The notes beneath the pieces were generated by a model that saw only the letters and a list, made by a program, of their open reading frames with translations, was not told where the DNA came from and did not search any database. The position numbers and the translations under genes are program-made. 64,000 nt of DNA. It comes from DATGZX01 sp035296965 (GTDB lineage: Bacteria > Planctomycetota > Planctomycetia > Gemmatales > Gemmataceae). Positions 25,212-33,477 of the stretch are shown here, piece by piece. Within the stretch, counting starts at the first letter, position 1. Each line of letters starts with the position of its first letter. The stretch lies in NCBI GenBank assembly GCA_035296965.1, contig DATGZX010000425.1, positions 1 to 64,000 of the forward strand. Direction: 5' to 3'.

Positions 25212-26777
25212 TCAGCGTCGTGAAGTGCCGGATTTCGGCTGCACATGCTGCTGCACGAGTTTCGCGACATACTGCCTGTAGCGTTTTTCTTGGCGAACCA
25301 GGTCGGAGCCGAAAGCCTCCTGGAAGTCTTCCAGCCGGTGCTCGGGGGTTTTCCGCGAGTAGATGAGGCTCAGGTATTCGCGCAATGCCTGAGGCTGCTC
25401 TTCCATGAGCATCCGGAAAAGGGCCCAGCTCTGCGCGTATCCCAGAATAAGCGCCTTCTGCTCGCGTGTGCCGCGGAACCAATCATCATTTTCGAGCAGT
25501 TTCCGGAGATGAATGAGCCCCTTGCCGCCCGAAGAAGGTGGTGCCCCTCCAGGCTCTGCAGTCCCAGGCGCCGCGGGGGCCCCGGCACGGTTGCTCAGCG
25601 CCTCGGCGAGTGCCTGGAGACGATCGGGATTGAGCTCGCCGATTCCTTGCCACGAGCCGTTGGCAGTCGGCTCACAGTAGCATGCGAGCCCTTCGGCGAG
25701 CCAGAGCGGCGTGTCTCCCTGGCGGTTGAGCATTCCACAGTTGTAAGACAATTGATGGGCCACTTCGTGCATGATCGTGCCTACGCTGGCCCCCTGGCGA
25801 AATTCCTGAGCCTTGCGGTGCACCATGTCCAGGTAGCGCTGGCGTTCCCATTGCGAGCCGATGTTCCGAGCATCGCGCTCGGCGCGTTGTTTCTGAGACA
25901 AGAGCGCCTCATTCTGGCCGTAGTCATACACCACAAGGCGATTGGAGATCGGGTGGTAGATGCCGGTCACCAAGCTCGACATCTTATGGCCAAGGTAGCT
26001 TTCCAGGCCAGCCTGGTTGTCGAAAATGGCTACCATCAGTCTGCTGGCCGGCTCCCGGCATGGGAACCCTTTGCGGCGAAAATGGTCGTAGAAGAGTGCA
26101 TAAAGCAACTCGCAATCATCGAGGCGTAGCTTGCTGAATCCATCCTCGGCATTGCTCAGGGCGAGAAAGTGCCGGCTGGTGTACCGAGTCACTGGGGCCA
26201 GTTTGTGCCCGGCGACGATGCCTGCCATGAATCGATTGAACTCGTCCTCCTCGAATTCGCTCAGGCTCAACACCTGGAACCCGCTGCACACGACATAGCA
26301 ATCCGGTCGGTCATCCTCGTCAGAAAGGACAATGCGCACGGGGTGTCCCACCAAGCCGTCGACCAGCCAAATGTACTCGCGTGGCCGCCCGTCCAGGGCC
26401 GGTAGAAGGACAGGAGCAAGTTGCCAATCCGACGACGTCTGCACGCGCTTGGGAATGATCCGCTTGCCTGCGGCCATCAACACGACATCCAGTCTGTCAC
26501 TGGGAGAATAAGATCGCCCATAGGCCGCGTAGGCCGTGAAGCGGATCACCGCCGCACCTATGGGGATGGTAATAGCCCGATGAAGGAATGCCTTGTGGCC
26601 GACAGAATCGTTGTCTCGGCTGGAAACGATCCCCTCGCCTAGAGGGCTCTTCTCGCTGGAGGGTTGAGCCTGGAACCCTTCTCCTTCCCAGCCGTCCAGG
26701 GTGCCCTTGCTAAACCCAAGGTCCGCCACGCTGCCGAGCTGTAGGGCGATGCAGCAGTTCAAGAGGATGGTAAGCAT
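25212..26777 (-). CDS. DUF1570 putative metallopeptidase, secreted
   Basis: The 521-residue product begins with a short hydrophobic leader (residues 1-20) consistent with export. A beta-sandwich-like N-terminal part (about 20-170) is followed by a helical domain with HEVAHQLSYN near residue 336, the HExxH-like zinc motif in its HEVAH form. Downstream lies WLAEGLACYCEP, which supplies the third ligand pattern of gluzincin-type proteases. This fits the planctomycete DUF1570 family. A Gly/Pro/Ala-rich linker near residues 400-415 leads to a C-terminal helical region (QSWALFRMLMEE). The substrate is unknown. Confidence 0.83.
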   Translation of the reverse strand: MLTILLNCCIALQLGSVADLGFSKGTLDGWEGEGFQAQPSSEKSPLGEGIVSSRDNDSVGHKAFLHRAITIPIGAAVIRFTAYAAYGRSYSPSDRLDVVLMAAGKRIIPKRVQTSSDWQLAPVLLPALDGRPREYIWLVDGLVGHPVRIVLSDEDDRPDCYVVCSGFQVLSLSEFEEDEFNRFMAGIVAGHKLAPVTRYTSRHFLALSNAEDGFSKLRLDDCELLYALFYDHFRRKGFPCREPASRLMVAIFDNQAGLESYLGHKMSSLVTGIYHPISNRLVVYDYGQNEALLSQKQRAERDARNIGSQWERQRYLDMVHRKAQEFRQGASVGTIMHEVAHQLSYNCGMLNRQGDTPLWLAEGLACYCEPTANGSWQGIGELNPDRLQALAEALSNRAGAPAAPGTAEPGGAPPSSGGKGLIHLRKLLENDDWFRGTREQKALILGYAQSWALFRMLMEEQPQALREYLSLIYSRKTPEHRLEDFQEAFGSDLVRQEKRYRQYVAKLVQQHVQPKSGTSRR

Positions 26778-26902
26778 GGGTGGAATTCTGTCCCCGATTG
26801 CGGGCGCATTGGTAGCGCATGCGGGGAGAAGTGGATGTGCAAGTATGGGTCATGAAGCAGCGGTAGTCCAATCGGAGCGAACGTCGTCTCGCCTTTTGTG
26901 GC

Positions 26903-27880
26903 CTATCTGATGGCGCTGCCTCGAGACGAGGGGACGGGCGACCTCTTCAGCAGTAGGCTTTGGTCCTTCTGTACAAGGACGGCCACTTCTGTTTGCGGAA
27001 TTTGTTCCTTTTCGCGGTCCTTGTCATCGCCGCCGGGCGGAATTTTTCCTGTGAACAGCAGTATCAGAAGGATGCTGCCCAGGACAACGCGGTAGATGAT
27101 GAAAAGGTAGGTCGAATGTTTTTTCAGATAGTTGAGCAAAAACGCAATCGTCGCGTAGCCGACGATGCCGGAGACCACGGTCGCAGTGATCAGGTTCGAC
27201 AGATGATCCTGCGTGGCCAGGAGTTTATCGCTCTCCTTGTAAAGCTCGAACAAACCGGCCCCGAAGACGGAGGGTAAAGAAAGCAGAAAAGAGAAGCGCG
27301 CTGCCGTTTCGCGCGTCAATCCCTGAAACAGGCCTCCCGTGATCGTCACTCCGGAACGCGAAGCACCCGGAATCAGGGCGAGAGCTTGGGCAAAGCCAAT
27401 GATGACAGCATCCAGCCAGCCAATGTTGCCGAGCTCCTTTTGCTTGTACATCATCCGCTGCCGCCAGCGCACGAGCCACTCGGCGATCATCAGTACAAGC
27501 GCCAGACCGATCATGGCCGCGCTGATGACATACAGCGAGCGCAAGGTAGTTTCGATGCGGTGTTTGAACAACAGTCCGAAGACGACCACAGGCACCGTGC
27601 CGACGGCGATCATCCACGCCATTCTTGAATTCGGCGACGCGCAAAATTCTCCACGAAGAGTTTCACTGATCACGGCACGCGTGAAATGAATAATATCGTG
27701 CCGGAAATAGATCATGACGGCGACCAGGGTGCCCCACTGAATCACCGCGGTGAAGGCCGCGCCCGGATCATCCCACTGGAGCAGCGCCGGAACAATGCGG
27801 ATGTGGGCGTTGCTGCTGACAGGCAAGAACTCGGTCAATCCCTGAATGATGCCGATGACCAATGCTTGAAAGAATGTCAT
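26903..27880 (-). CDS. uppP: Undecaprenyl-diphosphatase UppP (BacA)
   Basis: This inner-membrane enzyme removes one phosphate from undecaprenyl diphosphate to recycle the lipid carrier for peptidoglycan and glycan synthesis; overproduction gives bacitracin resistance. The 325-residue product has about eight spans. Signatures are the N-terminal GIIQGLTEFLPVSSNAH with the catalytic Glu and Ser, and the later PGASRSGVTITGGL. The C-terminus extends about 40 charged residues beyond the usual end. The gene starts seven bases after the stop of the vWA gene and is therefore likely co-transcribed with that module. Confidence 0.95.
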   Translation of the reverse strand: MTFFQALVIGIIQGLTEFLPVSSNAHIRIVPALLQWDDPGAAFTAVIQWGTLVAVMIYFRHDIIHFTRAVISETLRGEFCASPNSRMAWMIAVGTVPVVVFGLLFKHRIETTLRSLYVISAAMIGLALVLMIAEWLVRWRQRMMYKQKELGNIGWLDAVIIGFAQALALIPGASRSGVTITGGLFQGLTRETAARFSFLLSLPSVFGAGLFELYKESDKLLATQDHLSNLITATVVSGIVGYATIAFLLNYLKKHSTYLFIIYRVVLGSILLILLFTGKIPPGGDDKDREKEQIPQTEVAVLVQKDQSLLLKRSPVPSSRGSAIR

Positions 27881-27887
27881 AGTGCAA

Positions 27888-29216
27888 TTATGGCTTACTC
27901 ATGCCCACGAAGCTGCCGTCGTTTTCGCGGGCCAGCGCCCAGAGAAATGCGCCAACGTCAGGACTTTCGTAGAAAAAGCCAATTGTATTGATGCGCACAC
28001 GCGCTTGGCCGGCGATTTCTCGGTTCCAATCACGGCGGAGCAGGTTGCGAATGTGCTTGGCGAGAATGGAGGAGCGGTCGGTCTCATTGAGCGAATTGGC
28101 CTGTTCATTGGTGAGGCCCGCGCCGCTGTTCGGCAAGCCGTCCGAGAAAACATAGATCGTGTCCAACCCCGACGCCCGAAAACGAAAAGCCGCCTGGAAG
28201 GCATCGTGCATGTTCGTGCTGCCGGTCGGCTTCGTCGCAGCCAAGGCCTGCACGGCGCGCTCCACGCTGGCCTTGGGATCAAAATCGAGCCAGCGCCCGT
28301 CGCTACCAAGAAGATAGGAGAAGTTATCCGAAAAAACGATCACCTGGAATTTTTCCAGCTCCGGCAGACTGCGCATTACCTTGGCAAGCGCCTGCCTTAC
28401 GCCTAACCACTTGTTGGCGTCGGGCGTCCGTTCGTCGACGAGGTCCATGCTGCCGGACATGTCGACAAGAAACAGGACGCGCCGTCCCGTCAGCATGATC
28501 CCTTCGAAACGATTTTCCACAGCCGCCTGGGCGCGTTCCAGCTTGTTGCGCAGGTCCTTCTGCTCGCCCTGGAGAATTTCGATCGCGTGGTTCGCCTCTG
28601 CGAGGTCTTTCTTCTCGTTGCCAGCCTGGGCTTGCATGGTCTTCGCCCGGCCCTCGGCGTCTGCCAACCGGGTGCGGTAGGCCAGCACCTCGGCGCTGAG
28701 CGATTTGCTCCTCGATGCTGCATCCTGAAGCTGTTCCGTCAGGTCGTTGAGACGGCGGGCCGAGGATTTGGCTTGCGCGTCTTTCTTGCGCAGCAGGTCT
28801 TCCAGCGCCGTCAGGCGCTGATCCATGTCGGCTTTCTCTCGGGTCAAGGCACGCTCCTCCTGGCTGAGCGCGTCCTTCTGCTTTTTGACGGTCCCCAGCT
28901 CCTTACCAATGGCAGACATACGACCGCGGGCCAGCTCCAGCTCGCGACGAACCTGGTCGCGTTCCTTGGCACTGGCCGCCGCCCGCACGACCAGGTCGTC
29001 CCGCTCGTGGAGAACGCTCTGCAACTGAGAGGTCGTCTGATCCAGGTGGGCCTGGGTGTCGCGCAGCCGCTCGGTGGTTTCACCGACGGTCACTGCCCGT
29101 TGCCTGGCGTCGTGGAGATTGAAGAGCCACAGGAGGATGACGCAACCCAGCGCGCAGCAGAGCACGTCGACCATCGACAGGTTGAAAATCGTAGGGATGC
29201 GATGGCGCACTCTCAT
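27888..29216 (-). CDS. MotB/ExbD-like coiled-coil protein with C-terminal vWA domain
   Basis: The 442-residue product opens with one membrane helix (about residues 14-34). That helix carries an Asp at its start in SMVDVLCCALGCVILLW, the position of the proton-binding Asp in MotB/ExbD helices. A long coiled coil follows (about 40-240), then a vWA domain (about 245-430) with a MIDAS motif DMSGSMD near residue 252 and downstream Thr/Asp residues (GSTN, FSDGLPN). A single-span coiled-coil protein with a metal-dependent adhesion domain suits the moving rod of a stator-like complex. The gene follows the Hsp70-like gene on the same strand after an 18-base gap, with GAGG upstream of the ATG. Confidence 0.8.
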   Translation of the reverse strand: MRVRHRIPTIFNLSMVDVLCCALGCVILLWLFNLHDARQRAVTVGETTERLRDTQAHLDQTTSQLQSVLHERDDLVVRAAASAKERDQVRRELELARGRMSAIGKELGTVKKQKDALSQEERALTREKADMDQRLTALEDLLRKKDAQAKSSARRLNDLTEQLQDAASRSKSLSAEVLAYRTRLADAEGRAKTMQAQAGNEKKDLAEANHAIEILQGEQKDLRNKLERAQAAVENRFEGIMLTGRRVLFLVDMSGSMDLVDERTPDANKWLGVRQALAKVMRSLPELEKFQVIVFSDNFSYLLGSDGRWLDFDPKASVERAVQALAATKPTGSTNMHDAFQAAFRFRASGLDTIYVFSDGLPNSGAGLTNEQANSLNETDRSSILAKHIRNLLRRDWNREIAGQARVRINTIGFFYESPDVGAFLWALARENDGSFVGMSKP

Positions 29217-29234
29217 GGCTTACCTCGCGCTCGA

Positions 29235-30506
29235 TCACTCAGGGTCGGTATCCGCGGAGAGAATCCGGAAGCCTCTCTTGCTCGACGGATGGTCCGGCAG
29301 AGAAGGGTCGCTCTTGGGAAGGGGAACGGAGAGATCGAGGTGACCGCGGGGCAGTTCGCCGCGCTGGAATCGGTCCGCCAGATGATGCGCGGCACGGGCC
29401 ACTCCGTCGGCGGGAATCACCATGACGCGTGCCGGGCCGCCCGCGCCTTGCAGGAGGTCTTCGCCAAAGTCGTCGGAAGGGTCCGGCTCCGCGGCAGCCT
29501 GGACATGCTCGCGAACGTAATCCTGGAGCGCCGGGAACAGGCCGGGCAACCGCTCCACCGCACGCGTGACGAGCACGGCGCACAGGCCATCGCGAGCCGA
29601 GGAGGTTGCCATCATCGTCTGAATGCCTTCGACCACCTGCCGCACCGGGCGTTCGCAGAACGATACGATTTCTTCGGGCCGGAGGAAAAGGTTCTGGTAC
29701 CAATGTGTGGTTTGAACCAATAGCTCGACCATCTTAGCGCGCGCAGCCGTGTCGAGTGCGTCCTCGAGCTGCTCGTATAACGATTGCTCGGTGACCGCGG
29801 AATCGCGCGGGTCGCGGCGGCTCTGGCGAATGCAGCGCTCGGCGATCATATCGAGCAGCCGGCCTTTCCAGGCGCGCAAACTCAAATGAGGCCAGGCTTG
29901 CGACGCATGCGCAGACAGCTGCTCGCCATCGGCGACAACGGTGGTGGCTGTGAGCACATGATCGTCGACATCGATCACCAGGGCCATGCCCGACCAGGGC
30001 TCAGCTGTATAAGCAGCCAGCGCGCTCGCCAGTGGAGCACGTACCGAACCCAAGAGCGGCAGGCGGACTTTCTTGGCCAACGGCCCCAGCAACGCTACTT
30101 GTGCGCGCGTGAGATAGGCAGGCAGCGCGAGAACGACTCCCTGGGCTGGGGCGCAGGCGGATTGCAGATGCTCCAGGACCACTGCGGAAGCCTTGCTGGC
30201 ATCGAGGCGGTGGCGGCCTGCCGTCCACTCGCGCGGCTCACCCAAGTAAGCCCAAAAACTCGAACAGGCCAGGTGGGGCGAGCGGCGGCACAGACTGGCG
30301 CCTGCCCGGCCAAGTTCAGGCCGGCGGCCTTCCAGGCTCAAGACCATCGGCAAGTCTTCACGAGGATCGTCGAGAGGAAGCGGGCGCGGCGTCTGTCGCC
30401 CCGGACCGTGGACGGCCCGGGCGCGCGTCGCGTCGACGTCAATGCCGACCAAGATTGGTATCGAGGCGGCGCCCTTCGCGGGCAAAACTTTGCGGGCCCA
30501 ACCCAT
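29235..30506 (-). CDS. Degenerate Hsp70/actin-fold ATPase-like protein
   Basis: The 423-residue product follows the Hsp70 N-terminal fold: VGIDVDATRARAV at the first phosphate loop, VVLALPAYLTRAQVALL (Hsp70 form VPAYFNxxQ), LGSVRAPLASALA (form INEPTAAALA) and ALVIDVDDHVLTATTV at the second phosphate loop. Adenosine-loop-like LVTRAVERLP is near residue 320. The DLGGGT motif is changed to DVDDH and the LVGGS motif to LVTRA, so normal ATP hydrolysis is doubtful. There is no substrate-binding domain or lid; the tail is Pro/Asp-rich. Start at 30506 has a GAAGG site upstream; an alternative start at 30560 is less supported. It lies between the channel and vWA genes. Confidence 0.72.
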   Translation of the reverse strand: MGWARKVLPAKGAASIPILVGIDVDATRARAVHGPGRQTPRPLPLDDPREDLPMVLSLEGRRPELGRAGASLCRRSPHLACSSFWAYLGEPREWTAGRHRLDASKASAVVLEHLQSACAPAQGVVLALPAYLTRAQVALLGPLAKKVRLPLLGSVRAPLASALAAYTAEPWSGMALVIDVDDHVLTATTVVADGEQLSAHASQAWPHLSLRAWKGRLLDMIAERCIRQSRRDPRDSAVTEQSLYEQLEDALDTAARAKMVELLVQTTHWYQNLFLRPEEIVSFCERPVRQVVEGIQTMMATSSARDGLCAVLVTRAVERLPGLFPALQDYVREHVQAAAEPDPSDDFGEDLLQGAGGPARVMVIPADGVARAAHHLADRFQRGELPRGHLDLSVPLPKSDPSLPDHPSSKRGFRILSADTDPE

Positions 30507-30608
30507 GGTGACATCCTTCGCTGGATTCCGAGCGGGGGCCTCCGCCGCTGAGTGCTGCAAGGCTCCGGGAACGGCCCCTCCTCGCCAAGTCTAGCGGGCG
30601 GTGATAAT

Positions 30609-30642
30609 CTCCCCTCGCCCCCGCTTCGGGGGAGAGGGGAGA
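30609..30642. repeat. Short GC-rich hairpin, related to the 1569-1683 element
   Basis: TCTCCCCT at the left and AGGGGAGA at the right form a stem around a CCCCCG/CGGGGG core. The same arms flank the larger element at 1569-1683. It lies in the 173-base spacer between the MotA-like and Hsp70-like genes. Confidence 0.7.
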
Positions 30643-30679
30643 ACAACCGCTGCCGCTGGCTCAGGGCTAGATCTAATCC

Positions 30680-31483
30680 TTATTCTGGCACCGGCTCGAG
30701 TTCATAGAGCCGATTCACCAGGTGTTCGAGGCAATATTGCTGGCAATCGATGACCACCGCTTCTTCATCGCGCTGCACCGAATGTACCAGAAACATCAGG
30801 ATCAGGCTCAACACGAGTGCGATCAGCGTGCAATCGAACGCGACCGTCAAATGGCGCGTGGCCTGATCGATGAACGACTGCATTTCTTCGTTGACTTTCC
30901 CAGCCATCGACAGGCCGCCGGAGAGGCCGCGCACTGTTCCCAGGAAGCCGAGGGCCGGGATGGCCCACGCAAGGTAGTGAACCGTGGACATGGTCGTGAC
31001 CAGTCTGCCCAGGTCGACTTCCGCCTGCGTGCGAACCGCGTCGCTGACGTCCTGGCTCGATCGACTGACGGCATACTTGCCCAGGGCGAGGCGGATCATG
31101 TTGGCAAGGATATAAGGCCCGCCGCGCGCTGCGATCTGATCGACGCGGCGTTGCAACGGCCGAGCATCTTCCGGCAGGATGCGTACGCCCTCATCGGTAG
31201 GGAGGAGGTCCAGGCGAAATGCGCGGCGTTGGCGATAAACCTCGGCGTAGCGACTAAGGAGGATGAAACCGGCCCAGGTAAAGCAACAGTAGCAGGCAAT
31301 TTGTTCGGGCCCCAAGAGCAGGCGGCCCAGGCGCTCGGGCGTCCACTTCGCCCATTGGTCGCCGCCTACATCATGGCCCGCCGACCATTGCCAGAGCGGA
31401 ATGCAAATGGCGCAGACCAGGGCAAGAGCCAACACCAAGAGAGGCCATTCCCGCGTCGGCCTTTGCGTCTGGGTGATTCCCAT
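30680..31483 (-). CDS. MotA/TolQ/ExbB-like proton channel protein
   Basis: The 267-residue product has membrane helices at about residues 13-34 and 62-80, then a cytoplasmic segment, and two more helices at about 160-185 and 215-238. The third includes PALGFLGTVRGLSGGL, the P-x-x-G-x-L-G-T-V motif of ExbB/TolQ/MotA. The last includes VAFDCTLIALVLSLILM, matching the polar Thr/Ser helix of the channel core. Such proteins form pentameric stators with a single-span MotB/ExbD partner. It is the first gene of the module with the Hsp70-like and vWA proteins. Confidence 0.85.
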   Translation of the reverse strand: MGITQTQRPTREWPLLVLALALVCAICIPLWQWSAGHDVGGDQWAKWTPERLGRLLLGPEQIACYCCFTWAGFILLSRYAEVYRQRRAFRLDLLPTDEGVRILPEDARPLQRRVDQIAARGGPYILANMIRLALGKYAVSRSSQDVSDAVRTQAEVDLGRLVTTMSTVHYLAWAIPALGFLGTVRGLSGGLSMAGKVNEEMQSFIDQATRHLTVAFDCTLIALVLSLILMFLVHSVQRDEEAVVIDCQQYCLEHLVNRLYELEPVPE

Positions 31484-31646
31484 GCTGCTTTCCCTTGCTT
31501 CATCCTACCAGCTGGCAAGTCTCGCCATTCCTTCGGCAGCGGTTGGTCCTCCAAGACTGGAAAAACTGATTGTGGATGCTGAGCGCGCCTGTTGTCAAGT
31601 CCTGACACGTGCTTCTGCTCATTTGACTCTCACAAAAATGTACGCA

Positions 31647-32804
31647 TCATTTCACCTTGTCCGGCCTCCCCTTTGGCGCCAAGAACACGCGGTGGTCCGG
31701 TAGCTTGGCAACGATTTCCTCGGAAACCTTGAAATTGTCCGCCACCAACGAGACAGGATTCGAGGCGAGCCACGTAGATAGACTGATTTCCTGGTAGTTG
31801 CCGTTGTCGAAGGCGATCAGTATCCGGCAGGGTTCGGCGCCGGTATTTTCGACGTAATGGCCATATCCCTGAGGAATGTAACCGACGTCCCCCGTGCCGA
31901 ACTCTTCGGTTCGGACCCGGCCGTGAGAACCAAAAATCGACACGCGTGCCCGGCCCTCGATGTAATACTGCCATTCATTGGCATTGGGATGCCAGTGCGG
32001 CTCACGTATGGCACCAGCCCTGAGGTCCAGAATTGCTCCCGTGATGGTCGACGAGATGGGGAATTCCTTCGCGCTGACTAGGCGCTCTTCGCCGGCGGCA
32101 CCATATTCCTTGGCCTTCTGCGCCATCAAGGGATAGCGATGGGTGAGGGCAGGGGTCTTCAGTCCACCCTGAAGCGAAATCTGCTCATGCGCTGGCGGCA
32201 CACGGCCCTGAACAATGTAGAGTTCCTTCTTGGGAAATCTCGCGAACGTCGCGGCCGGCAAACCGAGGCACTGGGATAGCACCTCCGGGGAAGTGTGACC
32301 AAGCCAGTCGGTGCTGCTAAACGTGCCGAACTCGGAAAAGCCGCCGTTATCGAACACCAGGACGAAATGGCACTCCTCGGGACCAAGACCCACCAAAGCG
32401 TGACCGTGGCCGCGCGGGAAATACCAGACATCGCCAGGATCAAAGTCGTTGGTCTCCGAAGTGCCATCGGGACTGATCACGGTGGTACGCACGCGTCCCT
32501 TGATCACGAAGGCCCACTCCGCAGCATTGGCGTGCCAGTGCAACTCGCGCAGACCGCCGGGCTTGAGGCGCATCGACACACCGGCAATGCCCTTGGAAAT
32601 GGGTAATTGTTTAACGGTTGCTTCCTTGGCTGAGCCGCCTTCCGTTACTCTTCCCTCTTGCTGCTCCAGGGCAAAGCGGAACGTGGGCAGTTCTTCGTCC
32701 GCGTCCTTGTCCTTGCCTTCGGCAGCGTCCGCCTTCCCCGCTGCCGCTGCCGCCAGCCCTGCCGCTGCCACACCAAGAAGATCTCGCCGTGTGAGCTCAG
32801 CCAT
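31647..32804 (-). CDS. oxdC: Tat-exported bicupin oxalate decarboxylase
   Basis: The 385-residue product starts with a Tat signal peptide, RRDLLGVAAAGLAAAAAG, and contains two cupin domains. The first has HWHANAAEW and a later GHGHAL; the second has HWHPNANEW and GYGHYVEN, so both Mn sites keep their His/Glu ligands. The lid segment between them reads FSEFGTF. The Glu at the position of the catalytic Glu162 of Bacillus OxdC is kept, which favours decarboxylase (oxalate to formate plus CO2) over oxidase activity. The start at 32804 with a GGGGAG site is chosen over an upstream frame that reaches 32948. The divergent neighbour is a thioredoxin-like gene. Confidence 0.9.
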   Translation of the reverse strand: MAELTRRDLLGVAAAGLAAAAAGKADAAEGKDKDADEELPTFRFALEQQEGRVTEGGSAKEATVKQLPISKGIAGVSMRLKPGGLRELHWHANAAEWAFVIKGRVRTTVISPDGTSETNDFDPGDVWYFPRGHGHALVGLGPEECHFVLVFDNGGFSEFGTFSSTDWLGHTSPEVLSQCLGLPAATFARFPKKELYIVQGRVPPAHEQISLQGGLKTPALTHRYPLMAQKAKEYGAAGEERLVSAKEFPISSTITGAILDLRAGAIREPHWHPNANEWQYYIEGRARVSIFGSHGRVRTEEFGTGDVGYIPQGYGHYVENTGAEPCRILIAFDNGNYQEISLSTWLASNPVSLVADNFKVSEEIVAKLPDHRVFLAPKGRPDKVK

Positions 32805-32929
32805 CGTTGTTTCTCCCCTTGGCTGGAAACCGAACCCTGCACTATTGTTACTCATACGGGCGGCGCGACGAGAATCCAGGCGAGAGATCTGCCGCGGCGG
32901 ACGCCAATGGCAAACCGGAAGGACACCAC

Positions 32930-33271
32930 ATGTCATTGAGAAGTGCAATCAACGGCGCAGAACCGACTCGCTCGGAAATCGACCAGATGCAAGGCCCGGT
33001 ACTCCTCGAATTCGGCACGGACTGGTGCGGATACTGCCGTGCACTGGCGCCGCACGTGGCGGAGCTGCGCAAACAATTCCCGCTAGTGAAGTACATCAAC
33101 ATCGAGGACGGCAAGGGCCTGCCGCTCGGTCGATCTTTCCAGGTCAGGCTTTGGCCCAATTTCGTCTTCATGCGCGACGGGCACATCGTCAGGCAACTAG
33201 CTCGGCCGAGCAGCAAGGAGCTGCGCGAAGGCTTCGAAGCCGTTGGCGGAGCCAGTGAAGCGTCCACCTGA
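32930..33271 (+). CDS. Thioredoxin-like protein with CGYC active site
   Basis: The 113-residue product has the thioredoxin fold with VLLEFGTDWCGYCRALAPH; redox cysteines are Cys33 and Cys36. The usual Gly-Pro dipeptide between the cysteines is Gly-Tyr. The cis-Pro motif is LWPNFVF. There is no signal peptide, so it is cytoplasmic. The start at 32930 is supported by GGAAGGA eight bases upstream; the frame's longer version to 32807 overlaps the divergent oxdC promoter. It shares a 125-base divergent regulatory region with oxdC. Confidence 0.85.
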   Translation: MSLRSAINGAEPTRSEIDQMQGPVLLEFGTDWCGYCRALAPHVAELRKQFPLVKYINIEDGKGLPLGRSFQVRLWPNFVFMRDGHIVRQLARPSSKELREGFEAVGGASEAST

Positions 33272-33328
33272 CCGGGTGCACGATTCGTCGGCCCGCTCCC
33301 ATGTATGGGACCATGCGGGAATGGGCTG

Positions 33329-33379
33329 ATACTAGCCCGAAGCGTTAGCGAGGACCTCGCTGACGCTTCGGGCTAGTAT
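33329..33379. repeat. Palindromic element, copy 1
   Basis: Outer arms ATACTAGCCCGAAGCG and CGCTTCGGGCTAGTAT are perfectly complementary over 16 bases, enclosing GCGAGG/CCTCGC. The same element recurs at 57987-58037 with three substitutions. It lies after the thioredoxin-like gene and before the hydroxy-acid oxidase gene. Confidence 0.85.
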
Positions 33380-33477
33380 TGGCGGAATCGCGCACGGTGA
33401 GGTAGCGCCTTGCCAAGCGCTGCCGGTGTCGATCAAATACTCCACAGTGCGCACGATTTCTACCAGGGAATTCAGCT

